Assembly: GCF_003234565.1 (NCBI RefSeq) | Contig: NZ_QKTU01000018.1 | Span: 1 to 39,861, forward strand | Origin: Curtobacterium sp. MCBD17_013 | GTDB taxonomy: Bacteria; Actinomycetota; Actinomycetes; Actinomycetales; Microbacteriaceae | DNA: 39,861 bases | Direction: 5' to 3' | Part shown: in pieces, positions 16,704-24,734 of the stretch | Position numbering within the stretch: position 1 is the stretch's first letter | Layout: each line of letters opens with the position of its first letter | Position numbers and translations under genes: made by a program | The notes under the pieces: model-generated | Seen by the model: only the letters and a program-made list of their open reading frames with translations | Told to the model about the DNA's origin: nothing | Databases searched by the model: none

Positions 16704-17898
16704 TTCCCGTCCCCTCCCGCCGATCGTGCCCCTGGCCGTCATCGTCGGCATCTCGCCGTTCGCGACGGACATGTACATCCCCGCGCTGCCTGCGCTCGCG
16801 AAGGACTTCGGGACCTCCACGAGTGCCGTGCAGGTGTCGCTCACGGCGTTCCTGGTCGCGTTCGCGGTCGGTCAGATCCTCGTGGGACCGCTCAGCGACT
16901 CGGTGGGGCGCCGGTCCATCCTCCTGGGCGGGACCGCCCTGTTCGCGGTGGCGTCGTTCGCCTGCGCCGTCGCTCCGGACAACGCCGTGTTCGTGATCGC
17001 GCGCGTGGTCGAGGGCCTGGGCGGTGCCGCCGGCGCGGTCGCGGGGCGCGCGGTGGTCACCGACGCCGCGCCTCCTGCCGACCGTCCACGCATCTACGCG
17101 GCGCTCGCCGCGATCAACGCCGTCGGACCGGTCGTCGCGCCCCTGGCCGGTGGCGCACTCCTGCTCGTCGGTGACTGGCGGATCATGTTCGTCGCGCTCG
17201 GGGTGCTCGGCCTCCTCCTCTTCGCGATCGTGCTCGTCCGCATCCCCGAGACCCTCGCGCCGCAGGACCGGTCGTCGGGAATCGGTCTCGGCGCGAACCT
17301 CCGCCGGATGGGGGCGTTGCTGGCCATCCCGCGCTTCGACTGGTACCTCGTGTCCTCGTGCGTCGCGACGATCGGCTTCTTCGCCTACATCTCCACGAGC
17401 TCGTTCGTGTTCCAGTCCGAGTTCGGGTTCAGCGAGACCGGGTACACCGTCGTCTTCGCCGTCGACGCCAGCTGCATGATCCTCACCACCCTGGCGTTCC
17501 GGCGGCTCGTCCGACGCTTCAGCGAGGACGCGCTCCTGACGACGGGACTCGTGGTCGGTGCCCTCGGCGCGGTCGGTGTGCTCGTCAGTGCACTCGCAGG
17601 CCTCGGGCCGATCGCGGTCTGGGTCTGCCTGGCGGTGGTGACGGGTGCCTGGGGCTTCGTGATCACCGGGTCCACGACGCGGACGCAGGCCCTCGGCGCG
17701 GCCTTGCCCGGTACCGCCGCGGCGCTGCAGGGTGGCATCAGCTTCGGGCTCGGCGGCCTCGGCACACCGCTGGCTGGGTGGTTCGGGGGGACGGCGGTCG
17801 CGATGGGGGCCGTGATGGCGACGGGGATCGTCATCGCCGCGGTCGTGCAGGTGGCTGCATCGGCCCGTGCCGGAGCATCCGGAACCCGACTGGGCTGA
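16699..17898 (+). CDS. MFS multidrug efflux transporter, Bcr/CflA type
   Basis: The 399-aa protein has 12 predicted helices. It opens with PLAVIVGISPFATDMYIPALPALA, whose ATDMYIPALP segment is diagnostic of the Bcr/CflA drug-resistance subgroup. The MFS motif A appears as GPLSDSVGRRSI, and motif C-like glycines as INAVGPVVAPLAGG. It likely exports drugs or small metabolites by proton antiport. A TetR-like palindrome overlaps its start. The codirectional ArsR-like gene starts 78 nt beyond its stop with its own promoter. Confidence 0.88.
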   Translation: MVSRPLPPIVPLAVIVGISPFATDMYIPALPALAKDFGTSTSAVQVSLTAFLVAFAVGQILVGPLSDSVGRRSILLGGTALFAVASFACAVAPDNAVFVIARVVEGLGGAAGAVAGRAVVTDAAPPADRPRIYAALAAINAVGPVVAPLAGGALLLVGDWRIMFVALGVLGLLLFAIVLVRIPETLAPQDRSSGIGLGANLRRMGALLAIPRFDWYLVSSCVATIGFFAYISTSSFVFQSEFGFSETGYTVVFAVDASCMILTTLAFRRLVRRFSEDALLTTGLVVGALGAVGVLVSALAGLGPIAVWVCLAVVTGAWGFVITGSTTRTQALGAALPGTAAALQGGISFGLGGLGTPLAGWFGGTAVAMGAVMATGIVIAAVVQVAASARAGASGTRLG

Positions 17899-17927
17899 CC
17901 GCAACGACACCACCGCAGAGGAGCCAA

Positions 17928-17969
17928 TGCAAAGAAACCATTGCAAAGAGCACTTTGCAAAGGTATCTT
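17928..17969 (+). promoter_or_regulatory. Three TGCAAAG repeats at 14-bp phase over the arsR-like promoter
   Basis: TGCAAAG occurs at 17928, 17942 and 17956, exactly 14 bp apart; the last is inside the palindrome CTTTGCAAAG (17953-17962). TTGCAA (17941-17946) and TATCTT (17964-17969) make a promoter with a 17-nt spacer ending 7 nt before the ATG. The repeats cover the -35 and spacer, so they are probably the operator of the regulator encoded downstream. Confidence 0.65.
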
Positions 17970-17976
17970 CGGAGTC

Positions 17977-18573
17977 ATGGCGACGAACACCCCCGAGCCC
18001 CGCGTCCTGCGGGTCGAGGCCCTCAAGGCCCTCGCGCACCCCGTGCGGACCCGGCTGCTCAACGAGCTCGCCTCGCACGGCCCGGCCACCGCCACCGCGC
18101 TCGGTGCCCGGATCGGCGAGTCATCCGGATCGACGAGCTACCACCTGCGCCAGCTCGCCAAGCACGGCATCGTCGAGGAGGCTCCCGAACTCGGCAGCGG
18201 CCGTGACCGCTGGTGGCGGCGCTACGCCGGCCCGCTCGAGTTCGGCGACCACGGAACCGACCAGAGCCGGGCGGAGCGCACGGCCACCGTGCTCGCGAGC
18301 ATGAGCTTCCAGGACACGACGGCCGAGTTCATCCGCGACGCCCTCGCCTCGTCGGACGACCTGCCCGAGGCCTGGCGCGAGGTCAGTGACTTCTCGACCG
18401 CCTGGCTCCTCATGACCCCGGACGAACTCGCCGAGCTCGACCGGGGGATCAACGACCTCATCGGTCGGTACCTCCGCGCCAACGACCCGGCCTCGCGCCA
18501 CCCCGACCCGGCTGCGCGTCGGGTGTTCGTCAACTACAACCTGTTCCCCGTCCTCGACGTCCCCAAGGAGTGA
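17977..18573 (+). CDS. ArsR-like winged-helix transcriptional regulator
   Basis: The 198-aa protein has an N-terminal winged helix (about 12-75): LRVEALKALAHPVRTRLLNE, then ALGARIGESSGSTSYHLRQL as the recognition part. A C-terminal helical domain of about 110 residues (TAEFIRDALAS, AWREVSDFSTAWLLMTPDEL) is seen in ArsR/'HTH_20' regulators whose signal is often unknown. No Cys-based metal site is visible. The ATG at 17977 is preceded by GGAG and a -10 at a leaderless-like distance. Autoregulation through the TGCAAAG repeats is likely. The 84-aa gene follows after 2 nt. Confidence 0.85.
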   Translation: MATNTPEPRVLRVEALKALAHPVRTRLLNELASHGPATATALGARIGESSGSTSYHLRQLAKHGIVEEAPELGSGRDRWWRRYAGPLEFGDHGTDQSRAERTATVLASMSFQDTTAEFIRDALASSDDLPEAWREVSDFSTAWLLMTPDELAELDRGINDLIGRYLRANDPASRHPDPAARRVFVNYNLFPVLDVPKE

Positions 18574-18575
18574 CC

Positions 18576-18830
18576 ATGAACGCGACCGTGCCCGTCACGT
18601 CCGTCCACCCGGTCGAACGAGCCGCCCACCGCATCGGGCTCGGGCTCGTCCACTGGAGCACCGCCCGCGCGGATCGCCGCGCACGCCGTCTCGCACGCGT
18701 CGCCGTGACGACCCCCGCACCTCGGGTCCTCCACGAACGCGCCGCCGTCCTGCACCACGCGTCGCTCGACCGGGAGGCCCGGGAGCGGTCCTGGGAGCGG
18801 CTCGCCTCGGCGCAGCCCCGGCTGCGCTGA
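18576..18830 (+). CDS. Small Arg/Ala-rich 84-aa hypothetical protein
   Basis: This gene starts 2 nt after the ArsR-like stop with a clear AAGGAG 5 nt upstream of the ATG. The product is rich in Arg, Ala and His (HRIGLGLVHWSTARADRRAR), basic and without membrane segments. It matches no family I know. Tight coupling with the regulator suggests it is a co-expressed accessory or target gene. Confidence 0.6.
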   Translation: MNATVPVTSVHPVERAAHRIGLGLVHWSTARADRRARRLARVAVTTPAPRVLHERAAVLHHASLDREARERSWERLASAQPRLR

Positions 18831-18903
18831 CCGCGGACGCCGACGCGGACCGGCACGCGGACCAGGACGGCACCGCGGATGCGACCGCGGACGCGGACGC
18901 GGC
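18831..18903. repeat. Degenerate GACGCGGA-type low-complexity tract
   Basis: The gap between two genes holds about eight imperfect copies of GACGCGGA/GACCGCGGA. Unit length varies, so it is a degenerate simple-sequence stretch rather than a clean tandem array. A perfect TGATCGATCA palindrome follows at 18920-18929. I see no gene here. Confidence 0.4.
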
Positions 18904-18964
18904 TCGGGCCCGCGCGGCATGATCGATCACGGGGCGGGCCGACCGCCCACCGAGGAGGACGAGC

Positions 18965-19510
18965 ATGACCGACAACCACCCGTTCCGACGCCTGCCCGAG
19001 GTGCCCGCGTTCTCCGTCACGAGTGACGACGTGCAGGACGGCCAGGAGTTCCGGCCCCCGCAGTGGTCGGGGATGATGGGCGTCCCCGGCGGCGAGGACG
19101 TCTCGCCCCAGCTCACGTGGAGTGGCGCTCCCGAGGGCACGAAGAGCTTCGCGGTGACCATGTACGACCCGGACGCCCCGACCATGTCCGGCTTCTGGCA
19201 CTGGACCGTGGCGAACATCCCGGCCGACGTGACCACGCTGCCGACCGGAGCGGGGGCTGCGGGCGGGGCGGGCCTCCCGGACGGCGCGATCCAACTGCAG
19301 AACGACGCCGGGGCGCCCCAGTTCGTCGGGGCGGCGCCGCCCGCGGGCCACGGTCCGCACCGGTACTTCATCGTCGTGCACGCGCTCGACGTCGCGGACA
19401 TCGGAGTGCCGGCCGACGCCACGCCCGCCTACCTCGGGTTCACCATGTCGTCGCACATCCTCGGCCGGGCGACGCTCGTGGCGAGCGCGGAGACGCCGGG
19501 CGAGGCGTAG
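18965..19510 (+). CDS. YbhB/YbcL-family (Raf kinase inhibitor-like, PEBP) protein
   Basis: The 181-aa protein shows the bacterial PEBP fold: GGEDVSPQLTWSGAPEGTKSFAVTMYDPDAP, then SGFWHWTVANIPAD, and GHGPHRYFIVVHALDV. The DPDAP and GPHRY elements line the anion-binding pocket of the family. There is no signal peptide, so it is cytoplasmic. The biological role is unknown in most bacteria. GAGGAGG lies about 8 nt before the ATG. A separate promoter, likely within the repeat-rich gap upstream, is assumed. Confidence 0.92.
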   Translation: MTDNHPFRRLPEVPAFSVTSDDVQDGQEFRPPQWSGMMGVPGGEDVSPQLTWSGAPEGTKSFAVTMYDPDAPTMSGFWHWTVANIPADVTTLPTGAGAAGGAGLPDGAIQLQNDAGAPQFVGAAPPAGHGPHRYFIVVHALDVADIGVPADATPAYLGFTMSSHILGRATLVASAETPGEA

Positions 19511-19528
19511 GCGCGACCCCGCCGCCGT

Positions 19529-19561
19529 CTTGGTGGATCCTGGGGGCGGCGGGTCGACCGT
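19529..19561 (+). promoter_or_regulatory. CTTGG-type direct-repeat promoter of the orphan sensor kinase
   Basis: CTTGGTGGATCCTGGG (19529-19544) has two CTKGG half-sites 11 bp apart. GACCGT (19556-19561) follows after exactly 11 nt and resembles a weak -10. The layout is identical to four other promoters here (22233-22265, 22301-22333, 30814-30846, 30858-30890) and fits a PhoB/OmpR-type activator replacing the -35. Confidence 0.7.
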
Positions 19562-19585
19562 CGAGGTGACGGAAGGAGCGGTCCC

Positions 19586-20677
19586 GTGGGCGTGTGGTGG
19601 TCGTCGGTGCACGAGGTGCTGGTCGATCGGCTCACGCTCGGCACCGACGGGGTCCGGGGCCGGGTGTCCGGCCGGCGCGACCAGGACCCGGATCGCCTCG
19701 CCTCGCGGCGGTCCGCCGTCCGCATCGGGCTCCAGGTCGCCGTCGTGTCGGCGGCGCTCGTGGCGTCCATCATCCTGCTCGTCGTCGTGTACGTGGTCTG
19801 GCAGCTGACCCCGCAGCAGCAGCACGAGTACCACGGCCCCGAGGACGTGCACGTCTACCTCGACACGATCGACCTGACGATCGCGGTGGTCGGCGTCGGC
19901 GGGTTCGCGGTCGTGCTCGCCGGGATCGCGACGTGGATCATCGCCCGGCGGGCGGTCCGTCCCATCACGGAGGCGTCGCGGATGCAGCGCACGTTCGTCG
20001 CCGACGCGAGCCACGAGCTCCGCACGCCGTTGACCGTGCTCAACGCGCGTGTGCAGCAGCTCGAGCTCCGCATGGACGCGGACGATCCGCGTCACGGGAT
20101 CGTCGAGGAGCTCCAGGCGGACACCCGCGTGCTCATCGACATCGTCAACGACCTGCTCGAGGTCGCGGCCGGGAGGCCCGGGGAACACCCGATGACACCG
20201 CTCGGACCCGAGTTGGCCGGTGCCGCGAACGACATGGGCGTGCTCGCCGACGCGCGGGGTGTGCGCCTCGACGTCGGCGACAGCGACGCGGTCGTGTCCC
20301 TGCCGTCGACGCAGCTCCGGCGCTGCATCGTCGCGCTCGTCGACAACGCGATCGGGCACACGCCGACGGGCGGGACCGTGACCGTCACGACGGAGCGTGC
20401 CGAGCGCTGGGTCGCCATCCGGGTCCGCGACGAGGGCCCGGGGATCACGGGGATCGCCCCGCGGCGGGTCTTCGACCGGTTCGCCCACGGCAACGCGGCC
20501 CGTGCGGCCGGCTCGCGGCCGACCGGTACCACCCGGTCGGGCTACGGCATCGGTCTCGCGCTCGTGCGGGACATCGCGGTCCGGGCGGGCGGCGAGGTGC
20601 GGGTGGAGCACACGGGCGCGGACGGCACGGTGTTCCTCCTGCGGTTGCCGCTGGCTCAGCGCACGGCCCGGACGTAG
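19586..20677 (+). CDS. Orphan membrane sensor histidine kinase (HisKA/HATPase)
   Basis: The 363-aa kinase has two transmembrane helices (about 47-73 and 96-120) with only a short outside loop of some 22 residues. A HisKA helix follows with His143 (FVADASHELRTPLTVL) and an ATPase domain with the N-box DNAIGHTP, DEGPGI and GYGIGLALV. The short loop suggests it senses the membrane or a partner protein rather than a soluble ligand. GTG 19586 has AAGGAG 7 nt upstream. No response regulator adjoins it. Its promoter carries the same direct repeat as the dedA-regulator operon near 30.8 kb, which makes that regulator the likely partner. The stop overlaps the convergent glycosyltransferase end by 22 nt. 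Confidence 0.92.
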   Translation: MGVWWSSVHEVLVDRLTLGTDGVRGRVSGRRDQDPDRLASRRSAVRIGLQVAVVSAALVASIILLVVVYVVWQLTPQQQHEYHGPEDVHVYLDTIDLTIAVVGVGGFAVVLAGIATWIIARRAVRPITEASRMQRTFVADASHELRTPLTVLNARVQQLELRMDADDPRHGIVEELQADTRVLIDIVNDLLEVAAGRPGEHPMTPLGPELAGAANDMGVLADARGVRLDVGDSDAVVSLPSTQLRRCIVALVDNAIGHTPTGGTVTVTTERAERWVAIRVRDEGPGITGIAPRRVFDRFAHGNAARAAGSRPTGTTRSGYGIGLALVRDIAVRAGGEVRVEHTGADGTVFLLRLPLAQRTART

Positions 20678-22215
20678 CGGACGACCTCGGTGCTCGCCCG
20701 GACCCAGGTGCCGTCGACGCGGTAGCCCTCGGGGGCCAGGGCCGCCGAGACGGTGCTCCGCTCGTCGTGGGCCGTGCCCGTCAGCAACCAGACGACCCGT
20801 GCGCCGTCCGCGGTCCGGCCGATGTCGGCGATCGGACGCTGCGTCTCCCACAGCCCCGCCGACGCGGAGGCCGGGCGGACGAGCAACGGGTCCCGGAGGC
20901 CGCGGAACGCCCTCGGGTACGTCTCGGCGATGATCCGCGACGTCGCGAGGGGGTGTCGATCGACCGGCCCGTAGACGACGGCGTCGACCTGCCCGGCCGG
21001 TTCGTGGGCCCGCTCCGAGCGGACGAGCCGGGCGACCTGGTTCCACGCCGAGTCGTCCTTCGCGGTGACCGTCCGCTGCTGGACCCACGTCGGGGCGGTC
21101 AGCGCGACCGCGAGGAGGAGGACGCCCGCGGTGACCCGGGCGAAGAACCGGTCCGGGAGCGCGGCGACCGGGAGCGCCATGCACAGCGCCACCGCCGGAG
21201 CGCCGAAGGACACGTAGCGCGGGGAGTACAGCGGGTTCGTCACGAGTGACGCGGCGATGAGTCCGACCGTCGGCACCGCGGCCCACGGCAGCGCGACCGC
21301 GAGCAGGGATCGGCCGCGCGCGGAGGTCAGCCCGACCGCGACGCCGGCCGCCGCCAGGAGCCAGCCGAACACCGTGAACGCGGGGTTGAGTGTGAACCAC
21401 TGGGTGACCACGACCTCCTCGACCGTGTGGCGGCTGATGTGCTGGATCCAGTCGATCTGCGCCGACTGCGTCGCGGAGGCCCGGGCCAGCGGCACGAGGG
21501 CCACGACCGTCACCGCAGCGGCGAGGAGCCAGCAGCGCAGCGCCCGCTGCGCCCCGCGGGTCCGGGCGGTCCGGCGGGCCAGCGGGACCGCCGCCGTGAC
21601 GCCGTGCCCGACGGTCACGAGCACGAGGTAGAGGAACACCGCCCCGCCGAGCAGCGACACCGCGACGTACCCGACCCACCACGGCCAGGAACGGAGGCCC
21701 GTGACGCTCCTCCGGTGCGCGGCGAGGAACAGGATGGTCGCCGCCACCGCGAGCAGCGTGCCGAGGGCGAACGAGCGCCCCTCGGTGCCCATCCACGTGA
21801 CCCGCGGGAGCAGTGCGAAGAGGGCGCCCGCAACCACGCCGGTCCTGAGGTCGACGAGCATCCGGCCGAGCACGACGAGGAGCGCCGCCGCCGCACCGAC
21901 CGCGACCGCGGACGGCAGCCGGAGCGTGAACGGAGAGTATCCCGCGACGAGGAACCACAGGTGCATGAGGCCGTAGAAGGTGGCGTGCACGACGTCGACG
22001 TGCTGGACCTCGCGCGCGAGCGCCGGCCAGGGACGGGTCGCGGACACCACGGTCGCGGCTTCGTCGTACCAGACGGACGGGACCCAGTCGAGCGCGACGG
22101 CGATCACCGTGGCGGTGAGCCCGACCACGACCGGCGGCAGCCAGGCGCGGTGGCGAGGGTCGAGTCGGATCGTGCGGGCGTCGATGGACCCGCCACGGAG
22201 CGGCACTGTGGACAT
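20656..22215 (-). CDS. GT-C fold membrane glycosyltransferase (GT39/ArnT-like)
   Basis: The 519-aa protein has many hydrophobic helices through residue about 385, then a soluble C-terminal part. Early in the sequence VPSVWYDEAATVVSATRP carries the acidic pair expected in the first outside loop of GT-C enzymes, followed by HLWFLVAGYSPFTLRLPSA and GTEGRSFALG. Such enzymes move a sugar from a polyprenyl-phosphate donor to a lipid, polymer or protein on the outer membrane face. The acceptor is unknown. GGAGGT lies 4 nt before the ATG. The promoter carries the CTKGG direct repeat. It converges with the sensor kinase, their ends overlapping by 22 nt. Confidence 0.85.
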   Translation of the reverse strand: MSTVPLRGGSIDARTIRLDPRHRAWLPPVVVGLTATVIAVALDWVPSVWYDEAATVVSATRPWPALAREVQHVDVVHATFYGLMHLWFLVAGYSPFTLRLPSAVAVGAAAALLVVLGRMLVDLRTGVVAGALFALLPRVTWMGTEGRSFALGTLLAVAATILFLAAHRRSVTGLRSWPWWVGYVAVSLLGGAVFLYLVLVTVGHGVTAAVPLARRTARTRGAQRALRCWLLAAAVTVVALVPLARASATQSAQIDWIQHISRHTVEEVVVTQWFTLNPAFTVFGWLLAAAGVAVGLTSARGRSLLAVALPWAAVPTVGLIAASLVTNPLYSPRYVSFGAPAVALCMALPVAALPDRFFARVTAGVLLLAVALTAPTWVQQRTVTAKDDSAWNQVARLVRSERAHEPAGQVDAVVYGPVDRHPLATSRIIAETYPRAFRGLRDPLLVRPASASAGLWETQRPIADIGRTADGARVVWLLTGTAHDERSTVSAALAPEGYRVDGTWVRASTEVVRYVRAVR

Positions 22216-22232
22216 GAAGACCTCCGGACGTC

Positions 22233-22265
22233 AGGCTGCGCCGCGCCCTCCAAGGAAGGACCCAG
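22233..22265 (-). promoter_or_regulatory. CTTGG-type direct-repeat promoter of the GT-C gene
   Basis: On the minus strand CTGGGTCCTTCCTTGG (22265-22250) has half-sites 11 bp apart. CAGCCT (22238-22233) follows after 11 nt. Transcription would begin near 22226, just before the GGAGGT ribosome site. Confidence 0.65.
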
Positions 22266-22300
22266 CAAGCCGGACGCCCGCTGGGAGTTCCCTGAGCCCT

Positions 22301-22333
22301 CTTGGCGCTTTCTGGGCAGCGGGTCTCGATGCT
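22301..22333 (+). promoter_or_regulatory. CTTGG-type direct-repeat promoter of the DUF2127 gene
   Basis: CTTGGCGCTTTCTGGG (22301-22316), an 11-nt gap, then GATGCT (22328-22333). The -10 ends 6 nt before the ATG at 22340, which predicts a leaderless transcript. A second looser pair, CTGGG/CTGAG at 22281 and 22292, lies just upstream. Confidence 0.7.
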
Positions 22334-22339
22334 GGAGTC

Positions 22340-22912
22340 ATGGACAGCACGCGAACGGGACGAGGCCGGATCCTCGATGTGGTGTTCCTGGTCGGGATCG
22401 CCCTGAAGGGCATCGACGGAGCGGCCGAGCTGCTCCTGGGCCTGCCGCTGCTGTTCCTCCGCCCGGCACAGATCAGTGCCGTCGCCCACCTGCTCACCGC
22501 GCACGAGCTCGCACAGGACCCGCACGACCTCATCGCGCACCTGATCCTGCACGGTGCCGCGGCACTCGGCGCCGACGCTGCCCTCTACGCCGCCGTCTAC
22601 CTCGTCGTGCACGGCCTCGTGAAGGTGGTCGTCGTCATCGCGCTGGTCCGCGGCTCCGAGCGCGTGCACCCCTGGGCGATCGCTGCGCTCGCCGCGTTCC
22701 TGGTCGCCCAGCTCGTCGAGATGGTCGTGCACCCGTCACTCGGGGTCGGGGTGCTCTCGGCGTTCGACGCGGCGATCATCGTGCTCACCTGGCGCGAGTG
22801 GCGGCAGCACCGGACCCTCCGCGACGCCCTGTACGGAGCCGTGCCCGCACTCGCACGCCGTCGCACCCGTCGCCGTGCAAGCGGGGTGGAACCCATGGTG
22901 CGGGCGCGCTAG
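22340..22912 (+). CDS. DUF2127-family integral membrane protein
   Basis: The 190-aa protein has about four hydrophobic segments and fits DUF2127: ILDVVFLVGIALKGIDGAAE at the start, a central AAVYLVVHGLVKVVVVIALV with the family's conserved HG.VK pattern, and AIIVLTWREWR near the end. The function of the family is unknown. It ends in a basic tail (RRRTRRRAS). The promoter has the CTKGG direct repeat. It is 9 nt upstream of the SseB-like gene, so readthrough is likely. Confidence 0.85.
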   Translation: MDSTRTGRGRILDVVFLVGIALKGIDGAAELLLGLPLLFLRPAQISAVAHLLTAHELAQDPHDLIAHLILHGAAALGADAALYAAVYLVVHGLVKVVVVIALVRGSERVHPWAIAALAAFLVAQLVEMVVHPSLGVGVLSAFDAAIIVLTWREWRQHRTLRDALYGAVPALARRRTRRRASGVEPMVRAR

Positions 22913-22921
22913 CGTCGCTCC

Positions 22922-23782
22922 ATGGGGATCTTCGCGAGGAAGCGCGGCGGGGCTGAGCCGTCGTCGGACCGACCCGCGCGATCGGAGGACCGGCTCGTCG
23001 TCAACCGACGGGTGCAGCGGGCGCTGGCCGCGTGGGCCGTCCGGAAGGACGCGCAGACGATCTCGGGGGTGCTCCGTGAGTGCGTGACGGGGGATCTGCT
23101 CCTCGACGCGTCGGACTCGACGACCCGCGATCCCGCTCGTCCGTTCCAGGAGGGTGACCAGCTGGCGATGGGGTTCCAGGTCGACAACGCGGGCAAGCGG
23201 CTCCTCGTCGCGTTCACCGACAACGAGCGACTCGCCGAGTACCGCCGTCGGGGTGGGTCGCCCACGCCGCCACGGTCCCTCGTGCAGCCGGCGGCCGCGA
23301 CGCTCCAGATGGCGGCCACCGCCCCGTACGAGGGCATCGCCATCGACCCCGGTTCCTCGGACACGCTCTGCATCGCCTACGCCGACGAGATCCGCAACGG
23401 GCTCACGGAGGACCCGGCCGTGAACGAGCCGCTGAAGACCGCCATCGCCGTCGGTGCTCCCGAGGACGAACTCGTGGCCCTGGCCGCCGCTGCCCCGGTG
23501 GTGTTCATCGGGGCGCAGGTGCACCGGGACGAGCGCGGCGAGGTGACCGGTGTGGGTGTCCCGACGATCCGCAGCCCCGAGGGCGAGACGTACTCGCCGG
23601 TGTTCACCTCGCCGGCGGAGGTCTGGGCCTGGGCGCCCGACCTCGACGCCCGACCGACCGGGTTCGCGAACGTCGCGCGCGTGGCGCAGGAGGACGGGCA
23701 CGCCGGTGTCGTCATCAACCCCGCCGGCGACCCCGCGCCGCTCCGGCTGCAGGCCTTCGCCGATCGCTTCCCCCTGTCCTGA
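22922..23782 (+). CDS. SseB-like domain protein
   Basis: The 286-aa cytoplasmic protein resembles actinobacterial proteins with SseB N-terminal-type domains. It appears to hold two related parts. The first (about 25-160) includes GKRLLVAFTDNERLAEYRRR and YEGIAIDPGSSDTLCI. The second (about 175-280) includes VVFIGAQVHRDERGEVTG and GHAGVVINPAG. No catalytic motif is evident and the function is unknown. TAGCGT (22910-22915) ends exactly 6 nt before the ATG and no ribosome site is visible, so a leaderless transcript is probable besides readthrough from DUF2127. Confidence 0.75.
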   Translation: MGIFARKRGGAEPSSDRPARSEDRLVVNRRVQRALAAWAVRKDAQTISGVLRECVTGDLLLDASDSTTRDPARPFQEGDQLAMGFQVDNAGKRLLVAFTDNERLAEYRRRGGSPTPPRSLVQPAAATLQMAATAPYEGIAIDPGSSDTLCIAYADEIRNGLTEDPAVNEPLKTAIAVGAPEDELVALAAAAPVVFIGAQVHRDERGEVTGVGVPTIRSPEGETYSPVFTSPAEVWAWAPDLDARPTGFANVARVAQEDGHAGVVINPAGDPAPLRLQAFADRFPLS

Positions 23783-23815
23783 GGTCCGCCCTCACGTCGG
23801 ATCCCCGAGGACCTC
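23781..23815. terminator. Bidirectional hairpin between convergent genes
   Basis: GAGGTCC (23781-23787) and GGACCTC (23809-23815) form a 7-bp inverted repeat spanning the SseB-like stop and the amidohydrolase stop. It is placed to end transcription from both sides. There is no U tract and the loop is 21 nt, so confidence is modest. Confidence 0.4.
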
Positions 23816-24721
23816 TGATGGGAGTCGGTAGACCCGGGCGGCGTTGCCGGCGAAGGCAGCGCGCTGCTCCGACGCCGACCAGTCCGTCGTGATCTCGAGG
23901 AAGCCCTGGTAGATCTCCTGGTAGGTCGCGACGATGCCGTCGACCGGGAAGTTGCTCGCGAACATGATCCGCGACGGACCGAACACCTCGGCGGCGGTCG
24001 TCACGATGCCGCGGTTGTCGGCGACCGTCCACGGCCTGCCTGCCACCCCGAGGCCGGAGATCTTCAGGACGACGTTGTCGTGCCGCGCGATGAGCCGGAG
24101 CGCGTCGGCCCACCCGGCGAGCCCGTCGGGAGAACGGTCGGCAGGGAGCCCGGTGTGGTCGATGACGATGGTCGTGTCCTCGTGCTCCGCTGCCAGCCGT
24201 GCGGCCTCGGGGAAGTGCCACCACGCGACCTGGAGGTCGAAGGACAACCCGGCGCGGTGCAGGAGTGCGAACCCCGCCTGCCACTGCCGGTCCTCGAGCA
24301 GGGTCGGACGGGACGCGGCCTCGCGTGGTGAGGGCGCGCCTCCCGGCTTGTGGCGGACGCCGCGGACCCGCGGCATCGCGGCGAGGCGTTCGATCACCGT
24401 GCCGACCTGCGGGTCGTCCAACAGGGCGTGGGCGACGGAGGCGGTGGGGAGGCCGAAGCGCTCCGACACCGCCTGCGTGTACTCCATCTCGCCGATCGGG
24501 TCGTCGTCGTCCCACTCGGTCTCCATCGAGACCGAACCGACCAGCTCGAGCGGACCGGCGTCGCGTCGGAGGTCCGGTGGCAGGTAGTCGCGCTTGATCT
24601 GCTCGTAGTCGCCGTAGCGGAACGGGATGTGCGCGTCCGGGAGCAGCCACGGCTGTCGGCCGAGCGATGGTTCCCAGACGTGGTGGTGCGCGTCGATCAC
24701 CGGACCGGAGTAACGGGCCAC
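23792..24721 (-). CDS. TIM-barrel amidohydrolase/lactonase (COG3618-like)
   Basis: The 309-aa protein belongs to the amidohydrolase_2 group that includes L-fuconolactonase-type and other sugar-lactone hydrolases. Visible motifs are VIDAHHHVWEP (His12-14) at the first strand, GVRHKPGG, TIVIDHTGLP and MFASNFPVDG near the end. GTG 24721 has GGGAGG 8 nt upstream. It is 13 nt after the MFS stop, so it is the last gene of the pdxA-MFS operon. In a four-carbon acid locus it may open a tetronolactone to its acid; that is inference. A decarboxylase role is also possible in the superfamily. Confidence 0.8.
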   Translation of the reverse strand: MARYSGPVIDAHHHVWEPSLGRQPWLLPDAHIPFRYGDYEQIKRDYLPPDLRRDAGPLELVGSVSMETEWDDDDPIGEMEYTQAVSERFGLPTASVAHALLDDPQVGTVIERLAAMPRVRGVRHKPGGAPSPREAASRPTLLEDRQWQAGFALLHRAGLSFDLQVAWWHFPEAARLAAEHEDTTIVIDHTGLPADRSPDGLAGWADALRLIARHDNVVLKISGLGVAGRPWTVADNRGIVTTAAEVFGPSRIMFASNFPVDGIVATYQEIYQGFLEITTDWSASEQRAAFAGNAARVYRLPSEVLGDPT

Positions 24722-24734
24722 GTCCTGTGCCTCC

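Noticed and set aside
18831..18903. GACGCGGA repeats as a CRISPR array or clean tandem repeat
   Set aside because: Units vary in length and sequence, with no spacer structure; a degenerate simple-sequence tract.
18530..22732. A 1400-codon minus-strand frame across the YbhB, sensor-kinase and GT-C region
   Set aside because: It runs opposite well-supported plus-strand genes and out of frame with the GT-C gene. Low-complexity translation, no domain.
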